Source: Apostichopus japonicus
Taxonomy: Eukaryota > Echinodermata > Holothuroidea > Aspidochirotida > Stichopodidae
Reading direction: 5' to 3'
Length of the DNA: 64,000 nucleotides
Assembly: GCF_037975245.1 (NCBI RefSeq)
Contig: NC_092564.1
Span: forward strand, 2,319,984 to 2,383,983
Shown here: positions 12,050-24,309 of the stretch, in pieces
Layout: each line of letters starts with the position of its first letter
How positions within the stretch are numbered: position 1 is the stretch's first letter
Translations under genes and position numbers: made by a program
The notes under the pieces: model-generated
The model's database searches: none
Seen by the model: the letters and a program-made list of their open reading frames with translations, nothing else
What the model was told of the DNA's origin: nothing

Positions 12050-12660
12050 TAGGTCGCCTAGGGTTACTATCCTATGAACAGCAACCATGCTAGGCTACGC
12101 TGATAAACTATAATCACCTGCGAAGCGGACCGGAGGTGATTGATAGGTTACTAAGTCCGGTGAAAAGAGCTCGCGGAGCAGTAATTAACGCGAGCGGGCA
12201 ATGTCCGAACATAATAAGGGTGAAGTTCTCGAGGTAAAGATACGCGAGTATAGCTGTAATTAAGTATCTTAATATAGGTCAGCTAGTACTGGTAATACTA
12301 ATAATCCACATGTCGCGGAAGTCCCAAGCTAAGATGACGCGTGTTTCCGAGCTCTGTTTTTACCTCCATGATCCGAGCAAGTCCCTTAAAGTATTTTCCA
12401 AGTGGGGCAGCCCGTCTCAAGAAAAGTTTTAGACTTCCGGAGATGAGGGTGCAAGGAAATAAAACTTGTTAAAGCTAGCTCCCCTAGAGTGGTTGGAAAT
12501 GGAAAGCAATCGATGAAAAAGGAAACAAGCTTAAAGAATGGAAATAGTCTGAACGTAACGTCGAGTGAACATGACGAACCGACCGTGTTGTGCGAGTTGG
12601 TTAAGTAGCTGTTCGGACAGGCGGAGCAGGAGGCGTAACCAGGTTGTCGTTCCGCTTAGG

Positions 12661-13597
12661 TTATGGTCGTGATGCCTGCTGATCTGTGAAATCAGCATCG
12701 AGGTAAGTAGGCTTGAGCCTGTCAATGCTGATGGTTTCTTTTCTGCCCCGCATTAAAACAGTGAAAAACTTGTCATGGCGATCAATGACCTTGTAAGGAC
12801 CATGGTAATGCGGTTGCAAAGGCTTGCGAAGAGCGTCAGTACGGACCCAGACATGCGTGCACTTGGCCAAATCTTTATGAACGTGCGTGGAACTCGACGA
12901 CGGTCGTGTCAAGGCTGGGCGAAGCTTTGCCATAAGTTGCTGGAGACGCGTAGCGAAGGCTGATGGATCAGGTATCGTATCGGAGGCTAAAGGTGATATA
13001 AAATCGTTGGGCAAGCTTAGGCTAGGGTGGTGCCAACAACCATTTCCGCGGCTGAACATTGAAGATATTGTTTGAAAGACGTTCGGATTCCTAAAAGGAC
13101 CAACGGGAGTGCCTCTGTCCAATGGGTGGGATCAGTGGCTTTGATAGTTGCTTTTAGCTGTCGATAAAAACGCTCGACCAGCCTATTGGCTACAGGTGGT
13201 ATGCTGTGGTACGGATGCGTTGAGCTCCTAGAAGTTGAGTGAGCTGTCTGAAAAGTGCTGACTCAAATTGAGCACCCCGATCGGTTGTGATTATGGATGG
13301 AACTTCAAAAATAGGGATCCATCGTTCAACGAAAGATTTCGCTACTGTTTGGGCGGTGATGTCAGGGATAGGTACAGCTTTGGGCCATCTGGTAAATCTA
13401 TCAATGAATGTCAAGAGGTAGGATTTTCCATCGGAAGGTGGCAATGGGCCAACGATGTCCATGTGGATGTGCTGGAAACGTGCTTTTGTAGCGGGAAAGG
13501 TACCAACCGGCGCCATGGTATGGCGCTGTACCTTAACTTGTTGATATGTTAGGCATGATCTACCCCAATCTCTAACAACTTTGTTGATGCTGGGCAA
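12661..13597 (-). pseudogene. Ty3-type integrase, frameshifted
   Basis: The core contains HIHMDIVGPLPPSDGKSYLL (first catalytic Asp), IITTDRGAQFES (second Asp) and, after a 1-bp shift near 13190, LVERFYRQLKAT (Glu). This is the D,D-35-E triad that joins cDNA to host DNA. The upstream zinc finger has SHPGIRGTQ and CLTYQQ, so the second Cys of the CxxC pair is Tyr. The C-terminal part (13122-12661) ends with HYHGPYKVIDRHDKFFTV and RLKPTYLDADF, the GPY/F-type module. At least two frameshifts break it. Confidence 0.8.
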
Positions 13598-13996
13598 AAT
13601 ATAGCGTTGAGTAATTAAACGTTGAGTCCCTCTGATGCCAGGATGTGACAGCGAGTGGAGCGAGTCAAAATAGCATGTCGAAATTGCTGCGGCACATAAG
13701 GTCTGGCTGTGCCAGTTGAGAGATCACATACAATTGTGCCTTCTGAAGTGGAGAGCGGCTCATCCTTGAGTTTTAATGTTGACGAGTTCCGTAATGTGGG
13801 AAGCTCCTCGTCACGTTGTTGAGCGGAGGCCATTGCTGCAAAATTTACGGGAGATGTGGTTAGACCGAATACATTGCGAGAGAGAGAGATGCGGCTACTA
13901 CATCTCCCAGAGATGTCGCGCCCAGAGATGTGTTAAATATCCGTTGTGTACTGCGAAATGTAATCAAGATGACGAATTTCGCGTGAAGAGTAGCGG

Positions 13997-14200
13997 TCAG
14001 GCTTGGAGGCAAGTGCGAAGGTGATTGGTTTGTGGTCTTGTGTATACGGTGAAAACTCGGCCCTCCAGCATGTGTCGAAAATAACGAACGCTCAAATAGA
14101 CGGCCAAGAGCTCGCGACCAAAAGTACTATACTTTGATTCAGCTTTCTGTAAGCGTTTTGAAAAGAAGGAAAGAGGATGCCAACTATACCATTGATCCAC
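13997..14200 (-). pseudogene. Ty3-type RNase H fragment
   Basis: The frame includes HPLSFFSKRLQKAESKYSTF, GRELLAVYLSVRYFRHMLEG and FTVYT. This is the RNase H segment of Ty3 polyproteins that contains the catalytic Glu (GRELLA). The expected TDHKPL motif that follows is frameshifted. The start of the domain (LMVDA) lies on both sides of the R2b insertion at 14246-14618. Confidence 0.8.
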
Positions 14201-14245
14201 TGCTGTAAAACACCGCCAAAAGCGAAATCAGCCTAGCATCAACCA

Positions 14246-14618
14246 CAGTGGCGTAGGAACGTACTTTTGAGTGGGGGGGCTGAAGACTGATGGCCGGCCT
14301 GGGGGAGGGGTCTAAGGGGAGGGGGTGTCCCCCTCCCCTTTGGATTTTTTTTGCATTTCCAGGTGGCCTCAGATGCAATTTGGTGCAATATAGCACACTT
14401 CAACACCAGCTCCATTTTGTAAATAATTTTGCATTTTCACCTGGCCTTAGATGCAATTTGGTGCTCCAAATGAGATTTTTTTCTGATTTGGAAATGAAAA
14501 AGGGGTTTTCTGACTTGCTGAGCGGGGGGGGGGGCGGAATGATACTTCCGCCCCCCCATATTTTTCACTGGGGGGCTGGCGCCCCCCCCCCCCAGCCCCA
14601 CCGGTTCCTACGCCCTTG
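14246..14618 (-). mobile_element. Family R2 hAT-type MITE, copy b, inside a Ty3 element
   Basis: The ends CAGTGGCGTAGGAAC and GGTTCCTACGCCCTTG are flanked by the perfect 8-bp duplication ATCAACCA (14238-14245 and 14619-14626). Orientation is opposite to copy a. Removing the element and one duplication restores the reading across the Ty3 LMVDA motif. Confidence 0.9.
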
Positions 14619-14719
14619 ATCAACCATGAGACATATAGTAGCTAATTGTTGAGTAGGATGGTGCGATAATGTAACGTCAGCGAGAGAGGATTTGATGCGA
14701 TAAAAAGAGGCAATCAGTC

Positions 14720-16056
14720 AAATCGATAGGTTTGTCCTATGATATGTGGGACTATGGAAGGTTATGTTGGGTTGGGATTCTATGCTTGAAATTTCCATTC
14801 ATTCATTTAGTGGATCAGAAGAATGCTGCCGTCCATCTTCTCCCTGTTATTTTCTTTAAATTAAGAGAGGGCAATGGAGATAGAGTGTCTAGAGTGGGAT
14901 TTTAAAGAGGAGATGTTTTGAAAGCCGAGCTAGCCTCTTACCAATAAGCTATAATGATAGATTGATTACAATTTAACGTTTAGAATAAGAATCTTGGAAA
15001 AAATAAACCAAAGATTTGTTCCCAAATTAACTTACTTAAGGCATAAACTAAACTGCAAGGAATTCTTGGAAGCACTCTTAATAATGATAAAAATAATGGA
15101 CACTTTGTTTAGCACCAGTAGCCGCCCGAAGGTGCTCGTGGCGCTTTGCAGACACAGCAGAAAAAAAGGTTACATAAATGAGATTTGGAACAAGTAAGTT
15201 TTTAGATTTTTCTTGGCTGTTGAAAAGTCTTACTGATTGAGGAAAGTTATTCCACACTTTTGCGGCTGCTACAGCTAATGGCTTATCACAAGTTGTGAGG
15301 GCATATTTTCAAATTAAATTGAAGTTCATTTTAAGTGTTACAACAAACTGCTTTCAGTATTTATGGGTATTATTGCCAATAATTTACCAGAGCGTAAATT
15401 GACATTGATTGCTTCAAATTTAAAAAAAAAAAAAAAATCATGCTTAATTTCTGAATTGGCTGTGTTCTGTTTAGTTGATATGTCTAATGTCATGGAATGG
15501 AATATCGATGTACCATCACTTCATCTTAACCAAATATGAATATATTGCTTTCCATGCTTCTTCTGCAGTTTCTGTTTGATGATATTGAATAAACCTGTAC
15601 AAATGACATACTGGTACAGGATCTGTCTGTAAAGATCGAGGAAGGTTTGTACTTCTGTGTACATCGCAAATCACCTTTTATGTTTAATCACCATTGTTAC
15701 TCCCCCACAAAACATAAACTCCAATATTCTCCATGCAAGAGAAATCTAAATTGCATTTTAGTTTTGTCTGATTGAAGGGGGTTGGGTAGTCATTTTTACT
15801 CAAGGAGAGCATTAGTTTTGAACAGTACCTGACAAACATAAACATTCATCCTGAACAGCCGTACGTTCTTGTCATAGGAGGTACACGGATCTCTCCACAA
15901 GTTTGCGTGATAATTCAACAAAGGTCATTAAGTCAAACATCTCCCCTAAAAGCATTTTGACGTTTGTTTCAAGGCATTATATATATCTTTAATCTGGATT
16001 ATCGAATGGGTATTCTAACATTGTGGTATATGGCATGCTTGGCCAAATAATAATAA
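14720..16056. other. Intergenic sequence, nothing recognised
   Basis: AT-rich, with an A-run near 15422. No coding motif, RNA gene or repeat end was recognised. Confidence 0.35.
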
Positions 16057-16058
16057 TA

Positions 16059-16372
16059 TACAGGCAGGTTTAAGGCAAGTTCAGTTACACCTCACAATCT
16101 TTAATATCAAAATCAGACCATACGTGCGTGGGAACTTTTACAAAGTGTGACATTCCTGGCAAATATATGCACAAGAATAATGGACTTTAGAGCCTTGTCA
16201 CGCCACTAGTGTGAAAACAGTGTGATATTTAAACACCAGGTCAGTTTTAAGGCAAGTTCAGTTACACTTCACAACCTGGTATATCAAAATCAGACCATAA
16301 TTACCTGGGCATGTTTACAAAGTGTGACATTCCTGGCAATTAGAATGCACAAGAGTAATGGAGTTTAGAGCA
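16059..16372. repeat. Two tandem copies of a ~165-bp repeat, the left arm of a long inverted pair
   Basis: Two direct copies begin at about 16067 and 16247 (TTAAGGCAAGTTCAGTTACA). Each is followed by ATATCAAAATCAGACCATA and GTGTGACATTCCTGGCAA. The first copy recurs inverted at 19935-20105, including the terminal GGCAGGTTTAAGGCAAGTTC. Confidence 0.7.
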
Positions 16373-17720
16373 TTCTGTGCTTGTGTGGGCACTTATGAAA
16401 AAAGTGCATGTGATATGGAAAGTTAAGTTCAAGTTGTCCACTCAAAGTTGATGTCAATGGATGTCACAGTTTATCACACTTCCGTCAAATGATAAACATG
16501 TTCCCTTTAATGATTTTTACTTCTTTCATTCTTTCATCTAGCATGTTCATTTATTGCATTGTTGAGCGTATATCTGCACTTAATCACATGTTGTACTTAC
16601 AGTTGTTTTAGTGATATGCAAGCTCCTTCAATCGAGTGATGTGTGATTGCGGATTGTAAAGATCAGCATGTGCACATTCATTATCTTTCCATGTTCTTCC
16701 TTTATTATTAAATGCTTTCATGTATTTATTGTTAAAGAATATTTGCTGCACAATCAAAGTTTCTGATACATAACTTCAACTCTGAACTATTTTTTTGTGA
16801 CAATGACTTAAAATCTTCTTATGTTAATGGGATTATCCACTAGATTATCCACAAAACATTCTGATACTATAGACGAGATATGTCATTGGAATTTTCACAA
16901 TTTAGCTCTGAATATCAGCAAGGCAGATAGATGCTGTGATCATGCAACCAAGGCAGTTAATTTCCTTTGATTTAATCAATACCTGTATCTCATGGTTATG
17001 ACCCTGTACACAACATATTTAAACTTACAGAGTGCTTCACTTGTAGAAACATTAGATGATAAGCCCCTCCTTCATGTAGTTATATTTCGATATATGGTAT
17101 TCATAATTAGAATGATATTCCTACATTAAGGAATTCCTCTTCATTGTGCATTTTCAGCTGAAACTTTCAGAACAGCAAAAAATCTCTTACAATAATTTAT
17201 CAAATACCTGTTTGAATATATCTTCACTTGGTTGAGTCTTAATGAATGTCTGATCTCAGCAAACACAAGATCCTTTAAATAGTAATAACAATAAATATAA
17301 TAATAGGACGAAGAAAAGCAATAACTATGATAATATTGACGACGGCGACGACGACGATTATGATGATGATCATGATGATGATGACGACGACGATGATGAT
17401 GATGATAATTATATGTTTCCTATGTATGTTATGGATCAATTGCTGTCTAGATAATTGGAAAGAAGTTGCGTCAGCTATTTAAGAATTTGTGCCATCAAGC
17501 ATACTGGAAATTATTACGTGAATAAGTTTTCTGAGTTGCAGACTTATCAAGATATTAACGAAGTTGACTCACTTGTCTCATATGATACATTGAAGTATCA
17601 AGCTTTTCGAAGTGTGCGAGTAGGCATCTAAGATGCTGGTAGCGATCATGAGTTCAGTCAAATTTGATTCAAATAGTCATGTAATCCAAGACAAAACCTT
17701 TTCAAACATCTTGATAGAAC
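16373..17720. other. AT-rich spacer with GAY trinucleotide microsatellite at 17335-17408
   Basis: The only structured feature is an imperfect GAC/GAT microsatellite at 17335-17408. No gene was recognised. Confidence 0.4.
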
Positions 17721-18627
17721 CAGTGGCGTCGCCAAGGGGGGGGGGGGGGGCAGGGTGGCACGTGCCCCCCTGGAAAACCCAGTGCCCCCCCGAGTGCCCC
17801 CCATCTGAGGTTTGGGTTGGTAAAAATATATATATATATATTTCGTTATATTCAACTCCCATCATCTGAGTTGGTTTTTCATAAGGACAAAGAAGCACAG
17901 TAATTCGTATTTTCTTCAAATGAGCTGAGAAAAAATGAAAAAGTTTATCCTTGAACGTCGGGTATATCGAAGTCGTGACCCGCGCCATCACAACAGGTGT
18001 CGATATTTACATTGAATGTGTCAGTGCTCACGCCATACCAGCGGATATTCACGTCCGCTTCGCGAGCTACATGACTGTGAGAAGGGAGGGTACTGCAATA
18101 TGTTGCCTTGGTCTGAGGTTGACAGGTTAGGAGCTGACGAAATGTGAGAATGTGAGGGTCCGCAGGCACCATACTTGCCTATATTTGTGGACCCATATAT
18201 TAACCCTGTTGTGTAGGGGGTGCAGAGGTCAGATGCTTGTAGGAACAAATGGCGAATGTTCACACCTGCATACTGAGCCATACTCGATGTGTGATCAAAC
18301 TTTGGATTGCATGGTGAGATCCCTGATAGGAGCCAATAACGATGCTGGAACCTGTTACATCTTAACAGTTAATGGGCGAAAACGAGAAAGACAAGAAAGG
18401 AGTCGGGGGTTATGCACACATTAATTCAACAAATGTAGGTTCTATTGATATAGGGTTAGGCATAATATCGACAGCATGTGGTTCATATCCTCTGCAAAAT
18501 TCTGCCTCTTGTTAAAATCATTACCTCAAAATGGAGATATCTTCAGATCGAATTTAGCATCAAATGTGGCAGCATTTTGCATCTAGCCCATCCTCCGTAT
18601 GCGAAAATTTTCCAAAGGGGAGGGGGG

Positions 18628-19697
18628 CAGTGGCGGCGGAACCGGGGGGCGTGGGGCTCAGCCCCCAATGAAAACGTTGAGGGGGCAAATGCATGATAAG
18701 CCCCCCCCCCCCCAATATTTACCAAGACTCCGAAACGTGCATCTGCCCATTTTTCAATGCATACTTGTCGATCTGTCCGATGCAAACGTATACTATATAG
18801 GTGTAATAATTTTAGTAAATGCTGGGGGGACCCTCGGCCCGTCCCCTGGCTATAGACCACATTGTCACCCCAACCGCGTCTTCACGCCCCGTGAAAAGTG
18901 GAAGCAGTGAGTGTGAGTACCGGTAAGCGCAACACAACTTCGTCTTAGGCCAATGACTTGCTTCATTTCAGCCAGTTCTCCAACATCCCCTTACTACACT
19001 CAAAAACGTCTTTGCGAGTACACTACGAGTAATAGCTACTCTCTTAAAACACCATCGAATATACAAATTACAACAAGGGCGTAGGAACTGGGGGGGGGGG
19101 GGCTGGGGGGGGGGGGGGCGCCAGCCCCCCCCCCAGTGAAAAATGTGGAGGGGCGGAAGTATCATTCCGCCCCCCCCCCCCGCTCCGCAAGTCAGAAAAC
19201 CCCTTTTTCATTTCCAAATGAGAAAAAAACCTCATTTGGAGCACCAAATTGCATCTAAGGCCAGTTGAAAATACAAAATTAAGTTTACAAAATTGAGTGG
19301 GTGTTGAATTGTGCTATATTGCACCAAATTGCATCTGAGGCCACCTGGAAATGCAAAAAATTCCAAAGGGGAGGGGGACACCCCTCCCCTTAGACCCCTC
19401 CCCCAGGCTGGCCATCAGTCTTCAGCCCCCCCACTCAAGAGTACCTTCCTACGCCACTGAATTACAATGTTTTTACAGACTTTTACGTGCAATCTGAGAA
19501 ATTGCAGGCTTGAGACCCATATTTTAGGGCTAGGTATTCGCCGCATAAAACACTCGGGAAGTGCCGTTTCCGGCCATCTGGGGGTTTGAAAAAACCAAAA
19601 ATTTCTTGTACGCTCCGCGCCAACCGATGGTGGCGCTCCGCCTAGATAGTCTCTACACATTAGCCCCCCCCAATAATTTCCCGTTCTGCCGCGCCTG
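18628..19697 (+). mobile_element. Family R3 hAT-type MITE, copy a (contains R2c)
   Basis: The ends CAGTGGCGGCGGAACCGG and GTTCTGCCGCGCCTG are flanked by GAGGGGGG and GAGGGGGC (7 of 8). It is about 676 bp after removal of R2c. It is very similar throughout to copy b at 24606-25678. The shared core in reverse is at 19600-19650. Confidence 0.8.
19074..19459 (+). mobile_element. Family R2 hAT-type MITE, copy c, nested in R3a
   Basis: The ends CAAGGGCGTAGGAACT and CTTCCTACGCCACTG are flanked by the perfect duplication AATTACAA (19066-19073 and 19460-19467). The uninterrupted site, with one AATTACAA, is seen in R3b at 25452-25459. Confidence 0.9.
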
Positions 19698-19934
19698 GAG
19701 GGGGCACCCCCTCCCCTTAGACCCCTCCCCCAGGACGGCGATCCGTATCCACCTAAGTGCCCCCCATCAAATGCTGGTGCCCCCCTGTGCCCCCAGACTG
19801 AAAAGTCTGGTGACGCCACTGGATAGAACGAACTGAATTCAAATTTTGTAGACAAGCTTGTTTACGAGGGAAAAGATATATTGACCCACTATCGCCGATT
19901 GCAATGTAAACAACTCAGCCTCTATGCAATAATT

Positions 19935-20105
19935 ATTACATCACACTGTTTTCACACTAGTGGCGTGACAAGTCCCTAAAGTCCATTATTCTTGTGCATA
20001 TATTTGCCAGGAATGTCATACTTTGTAAAAGTTCCCACGCACGTATGGTCTGATTTTGATATTTAAGGTGGTGAGGTGTAACTGAACTTGCCTTAAACCT
20101 GCCTT
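19935..20105. repeat. Right arm of the long inverted repeat matching 16061-16225
   Basis: Reverse complement of the 16061-16225 repeat, including its outer end (GAACTTGCCTTAAACCTGCC). Together the arms could be the ~165-bp terminal repeats of a ~4-kb element enclosing the hAT nest. No matching target duplication was found. Confidence 0.6.
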
Positions 20106-20745
20106 GATGTTTACATATCACACTGTAATAGGGACCTACTTTCAACTCACTGCACTTGCGTTATAAGAAAATTTGATGAGTAATTTGAAAGGTAAACCCT
20201 AGTTAAAACATTTGATATAGGACATGTAAACAACTCAGCCTAAATGCAATGATTATTGTATGTGTCCTATTTATTAATTCTAACAGGACGACCGCATCGA
20301 GGGTATCATGGTTCCTGTTTCTTCTCCTGTTTCTTCCATTTCCCTTCCTCTCCTTCTCTCGTATCCCTCCCACCCCACCCCCTCGGCGACCCACTGCTGA
20401 GAGAGGGTAGGGTACCGGATATTATTTTTATATTACTGTAAAGCGTCCATATACAGTTCTATTAGATAACGTTTGAGGTTACTATTGCGAGTTTTGTCTT
20501 CGCGTGGTTTGACATCTCAGCGGTTGTTAACCCTTCAAATTACTCACAATCATTTCTTATGAAGCAAGAATGTACCCAAAATTTCTTGGGAATTTTGTTT
20601 AAATGAAAACTGAATTAGACTATGTGATACTTAATGTTACAGAACTCCTAACGTATTGTTTTGCACCTGATCAACCGTAGTGCAAGTGCTAGATCCGTTT
20701 CTATATATATTGTTCGGACTTTTGTCTGATTACAATCCACATACC
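20106..20745. other. Spacer, nothing recognised
   Basis: A pyrimidine-rich stretch at 20310-20390 is the only visible feature. Confidence 0.3.
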
Positions 20746-23714
20746 CAGGGGCGTCAATCCGTTTTGAAACGTGGGGGGGGGGGGGGACGTCACTCGATAT
20801 GAATAATCCGACCGTAAGTACTATCTAAGCGGAGCGCCACCATCGGTTGGCGCGCAGCGTACAAGAAAATTTTTCTTCTGGCAGACCCCTCAGATTGCAG
20901 GAAACGGCACTTTCCGTGCCTTATGGCAGTAAGCAACACCCCTAAAATTGATAACAATTTCCGACAATTTTTTATTTTGGGAAATATTTTCGAAGGAAGT
21001 GATCGCCATTTATTCCTCAGTTTACCAATTCCTCGTCTCCCAGAAGCGCCCAAAATTTAAGATATGAAACATTTTTGTGTTGGCTGATCCATGATCACCG
21101 CCCATGCCCGTGAAAAGTGGTGACTGAGTGAATAAAAAGCTATGCTGTTTGAAATCATGGGCAGAAAAAGCAAAAGTAGTGAAACCTTAGGTTAAACGCG
21201 CGATAACGAAGGGATCATTTTCCAGTTTAATTGTGACTGTATCAAACGCGAGCTTAGGACAAACATATTCAAAGGTAATGGCATTACTAATCCCGATATG
21301 TCGTCTTTGAGGTGTGTGGAAAATCCGCAACGACCATCAAAGAGCAATTGAATATTTAGTCTACTTTTCGAATTCGAAAACACTTTTTTTTTTTAAATTA
21401 TGACAAATTTTATGACACCTTTGACAACAATTTTTTTGGGGGGTGGGGGGCCTGTGCCTCCCGGGCCCCAATGGGCACGATGCAGATCGGCCAGATTTTA
21501 GGAGTGAAAGATTGACAGGGCCGCACCTAACCAACGACCTGCTGTTGATTTCAAACCTTTGATTCCGAGGACGTTCAAGCAATAGTTTTGTGTACTTAAT
21601 CTGTATTCACAAACCATAATGTCAATACAGTCCAGTTGATAATAATGGTGATAGTAGACCAACCTGACAGCATCATTAGTGCAGATAAATTCTAAGCAGT
21701 TAGCTCGTTTTTGGTGATGATGCAAAATAGATTGATTTTTTTATTTTTCTTGAGACATCTCACGGGCCGCAAAAAATCACTGGCGGGCCGCATGTGGCCC
21801 GCAGGTTGCCCACCCCTGGTCTATAGGAACGATGTCCCAAAATTTCCCCGGACATATAGGCGAAGGAAGCTATCCGCCGCGACTGCATGTGAGTTTCTCG
21901 ACTTTCCGTCCTGGGAGTCATACCACAAAATGGTGCATTTCCTCATACGCCATTATTAATAATTTAAATAACTAACTAATAAGGCATAGCCCAGATCCGA
22001 GTTCGTACAGCGAGCTTAGCGCAAATTTGGCCAAAAGTCTTCAAACGCCAGCATGTTAAACCAGGTTGCTAGGTCTACGAGAATACATTTATATGAAATT
22101 TGAAAACAAGGATAACAAGACCACTTTTATTATGTTTTCAGGACCCCACACATGCGCATGTATCGTCAGACTTAGATTAGGTCCGATGTGAGTGGTGGCT
22201 AAAGTGATGAAGGCATGAAAATAAATCAGTGGTTGTTTTTTGGAGTCCTCAAGCAAGTTACCTCGGTTGCTAGGTGGATCTGCATCTGGTTATCGGGTGA
22301 ATTCTGGTCGGAGCGTACTATGTAACCATCATGTACCCAGGGACGTAGCTAAGGCCTGATGATTGGGAAGGGGGGGGGGGGGTTGTAGTGGCTGAAAATC
22401 GGTTTTGAAGCCAGAAAATTCCGACTGCTGCTTTGCACCCCCACTCTCGCGCTACTCGTCAACGATACGGTCAGTGTCAGTCAGAAAACCCAATCTTTCG
22501 CGACTGCACTGTTGCGATACATCTGTACCCACTGGCACTCCTTTCATAAACTTATTGCCCCCCCCCCACCCCAACCAAATATTTTAGTGACATCTGGGCA
22601 ATATGCTGATAGCTTTTGGGCACCTACTGAAAGAAAGATAATTTGCAATGTGTTTTTCAGTGGTTAAACTGATAATATTATTACCCAACAATTCTTACCA
22701 ATACGGAAGGGTAATAAGACGGAAAATTATTGTATGCTATTTGCATGCGATGTAAAAACCGATGCATGCCTGTATGATATGCACATTATCATGTGAAATG
22801 CGAGCGTAGCGCGCGAAAAATTTTGGTGATATTTTTCGGGCAAGGCGTTACAACCCCCCCCCCTCCCCACAAATCGAATTGGGCCCCTACGCCTATGACG
22901 GTAGTTCTATTAGGCATTTTTTTTGTAGTATTCAAAATCATACGAAGTTTTGTACGGTGGAGTATAAGAATCGCGAGATACAATTTCCCAAAGTGGCAAG
23001 GAAAACGTGGTAAATATGACAGGTTAAAGGTCAATTTTGACGGAAATTAAAAAAAAAAAATAGGTCATGCACAATAACAGGGATAAATGAATAGGCCTAG
23101 ATAAACTAGAGTGCGACAGTCGGAAATTCCGACTGTCGCACTCCAATTTTCCAACTAGCGTCAGTTTTACCAAGTTTGGGGGTGAGACACCCACACACCC
23201 CTTCTAACGACGTCCCTGCGCGGTGAATATGGAACACGATCACATGGTTCAGCCTTTGTATAGACATGGTGCTCCGTAGCCTTGTATTCAAACGCCTCAA
23301 AACTAAAAGATCTCTCGTCTTCCGTCGAACTGGCGGAGGAGACGAGGAGGACCACAAGAGAGCTTCGACTTCACCAAACATAGCCCGTACCGCTGGATTC
23401 ATCGACTTGAATATTTGTCTATACCCTGCAACCGACGACGAATGGAACTGGCCTCGAAAGAAAGGCAGACTAAGCTTAAGATTGTTGGAGAGCTCAGGGT
23501 ACCAACTCACGAGATCTGGGTGGAATTCTCCATTCAGCAACATTGAGTGATATTCGAGAATATGAATCCTAAGATGTGTAAGCCGTAACCAAATAGGGCC
23601 ACGACACTACTCTTTTTCCAAATGTGTGGGGGGACATTTGATATTGTTTTCCTCATCCATCGAAATGTGGGGGGGACGTGTCCCCCCGTCCCCCCCCCTG
23701 GATTGACGCCCATG
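20746..23714 (-). mobile_element. Large hAT element (CAGGGGCGTCAATCC ends) with transposase remnant
   Basis: The ends CAGGGGCGTCAATCC and GGATTGACGCCCATG are flanked by the perfect 8-bp duplication CACATACC (20738-20745 and 23715-23722). It is 2969 bp. The left part (20820-21480) resembles the 9548-11581 element. At 21760-21817 is another hAT-like end (GGTTGCCCACCCCTG). A separate repeat start CAGGGACGTAGCTAAGG is at 22338. Thus it is itself a mosaic. The transposase remnant is at 23106-23543. Confidence 0.85.
23106..23543 (-). pseudogene. hAT transposase C-terminal fragment, frameshifted
   Basis: The minus strand encodes MNPAVRAMFGEVEALL, then in one frame LLVSSASSTEDERSFS and in another LRRLNTRLRSTMS and IQRLNHVIVFHIHR. 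Joined conceptually, these are the hAT dimerisation block (ERSFS-x-LRRLKT-x-LRSTM-x-RLNH). One frameshift falls inside it. The N-terminal half is missing, so it is inactive. The match to the ZMYM1-like group is from family knowledge. Confidence 0.8.
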
Positions 23715-23951
23715 CACATACCGATGGTTGTATTCTCATAGTTGTTGTACGCTGGTAATTATTGCAGAATAACAAGGATCACTGCTGCAAAAAGGGTTGT
23801 TAAGAATTATCACAAGGCTCCTTAACTTGGTTCTATTAAAGCAGAAACGGAACAGAAGTACATACAACACTTCTAAGGTGGTGAGGAGGTGTGAAAAAAT
23901 TGAGAATTTATGAAGACTGAAATTTAATGAAAGGGTCAGGGGGGAATGAAT

Positions 23952-24190
23952 AAACATAGGAGCATAAAAGATTCCTGTGGCGCTTCATTAGATTACTGAG
24001 CATTTTCCTATATAGATAGCCTATTTTTTAAATTGGTTTCATTTTAAACACAAAGAGTTTCTTCTACCAAACATAGGAGTACAAAAGATTACTGTGATGC
24101 TTCATTGGATTACTGAGAAGTTCCTAGTTTGCTTCTTGTTTTTTTAAACACGAAGAGTCTCTTCTACCAAAAATAGGAGTATAAAAGTAG
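23952..24190. repeat. Short tandem duplication, ~115-bp period, about two copies
   Basis: The string ACATAGGAGTACAAAAGATT and the following GCTTCATTGGATTACTGAG recur from about 23955 to 24071. A third partial start lies near 24172 (AATAGGAGTATAAAAG). Confidence 0.6.
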
Positions 24191-24309
24191 CATATATTTT
24201 TGTTATAATCTCAAAACAAGTGTCGTCGTCAACCGTCATTTGCTCTGTAATGCACAGTCAGTACGAAGACAGAACCACCCGTAACTAAGACTTAAATTCT
24301 ACTTTTCAG

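Larger units (their letters stand above)
12050..14715 (-). mobile_element. Degraded Ty3-type LTR retrotransposon, minus strand, 5'-truncated
   Basis: Read on the minus strand the order is the RT/RNase H junction (about 14715-14627, LMVDA motif interrupted), RNase H, integrase zinc finger, integrase core and C-terminal domain. A non-coding 3' region down to about 12050 probably includes an LTR. A purine tract lies near 12478-12492 on the minus strand. Gag, protease and most of RT are missing. An R2 element (14246-14618) sits exactly between RT and RNase H with a perfect target duplication. Several frameshifts are visible, so it is inactive. LTR limits are uncertain. Confidence 0.7.
17721..19821. 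mobile_element. hAT-type element (CAGTGGCGTCGCCA ends), host of a two-level nest
   Basis: The ends CAGTGGCGTCGCCAAG and CTGGTGACGCCACTG are flanked by the perfect 8-bp duplication GATAGAAC (17713-17720 and 19822-19829). It is 2101 bp, about 1.02 kb without the nested R3a. GTGCCCCC-rich tracts lie inside both ends. No transposase frame was recognised. Confidence 0.85.

Noticed and set aside
22338-22900. Possible hAT element starting CAGGGACGTAGCTAAGG
   Set aside because: No matching right end with the CATGTACC duplication could be found; kept only as an internal fragment of the 20746-23714 mosaic.
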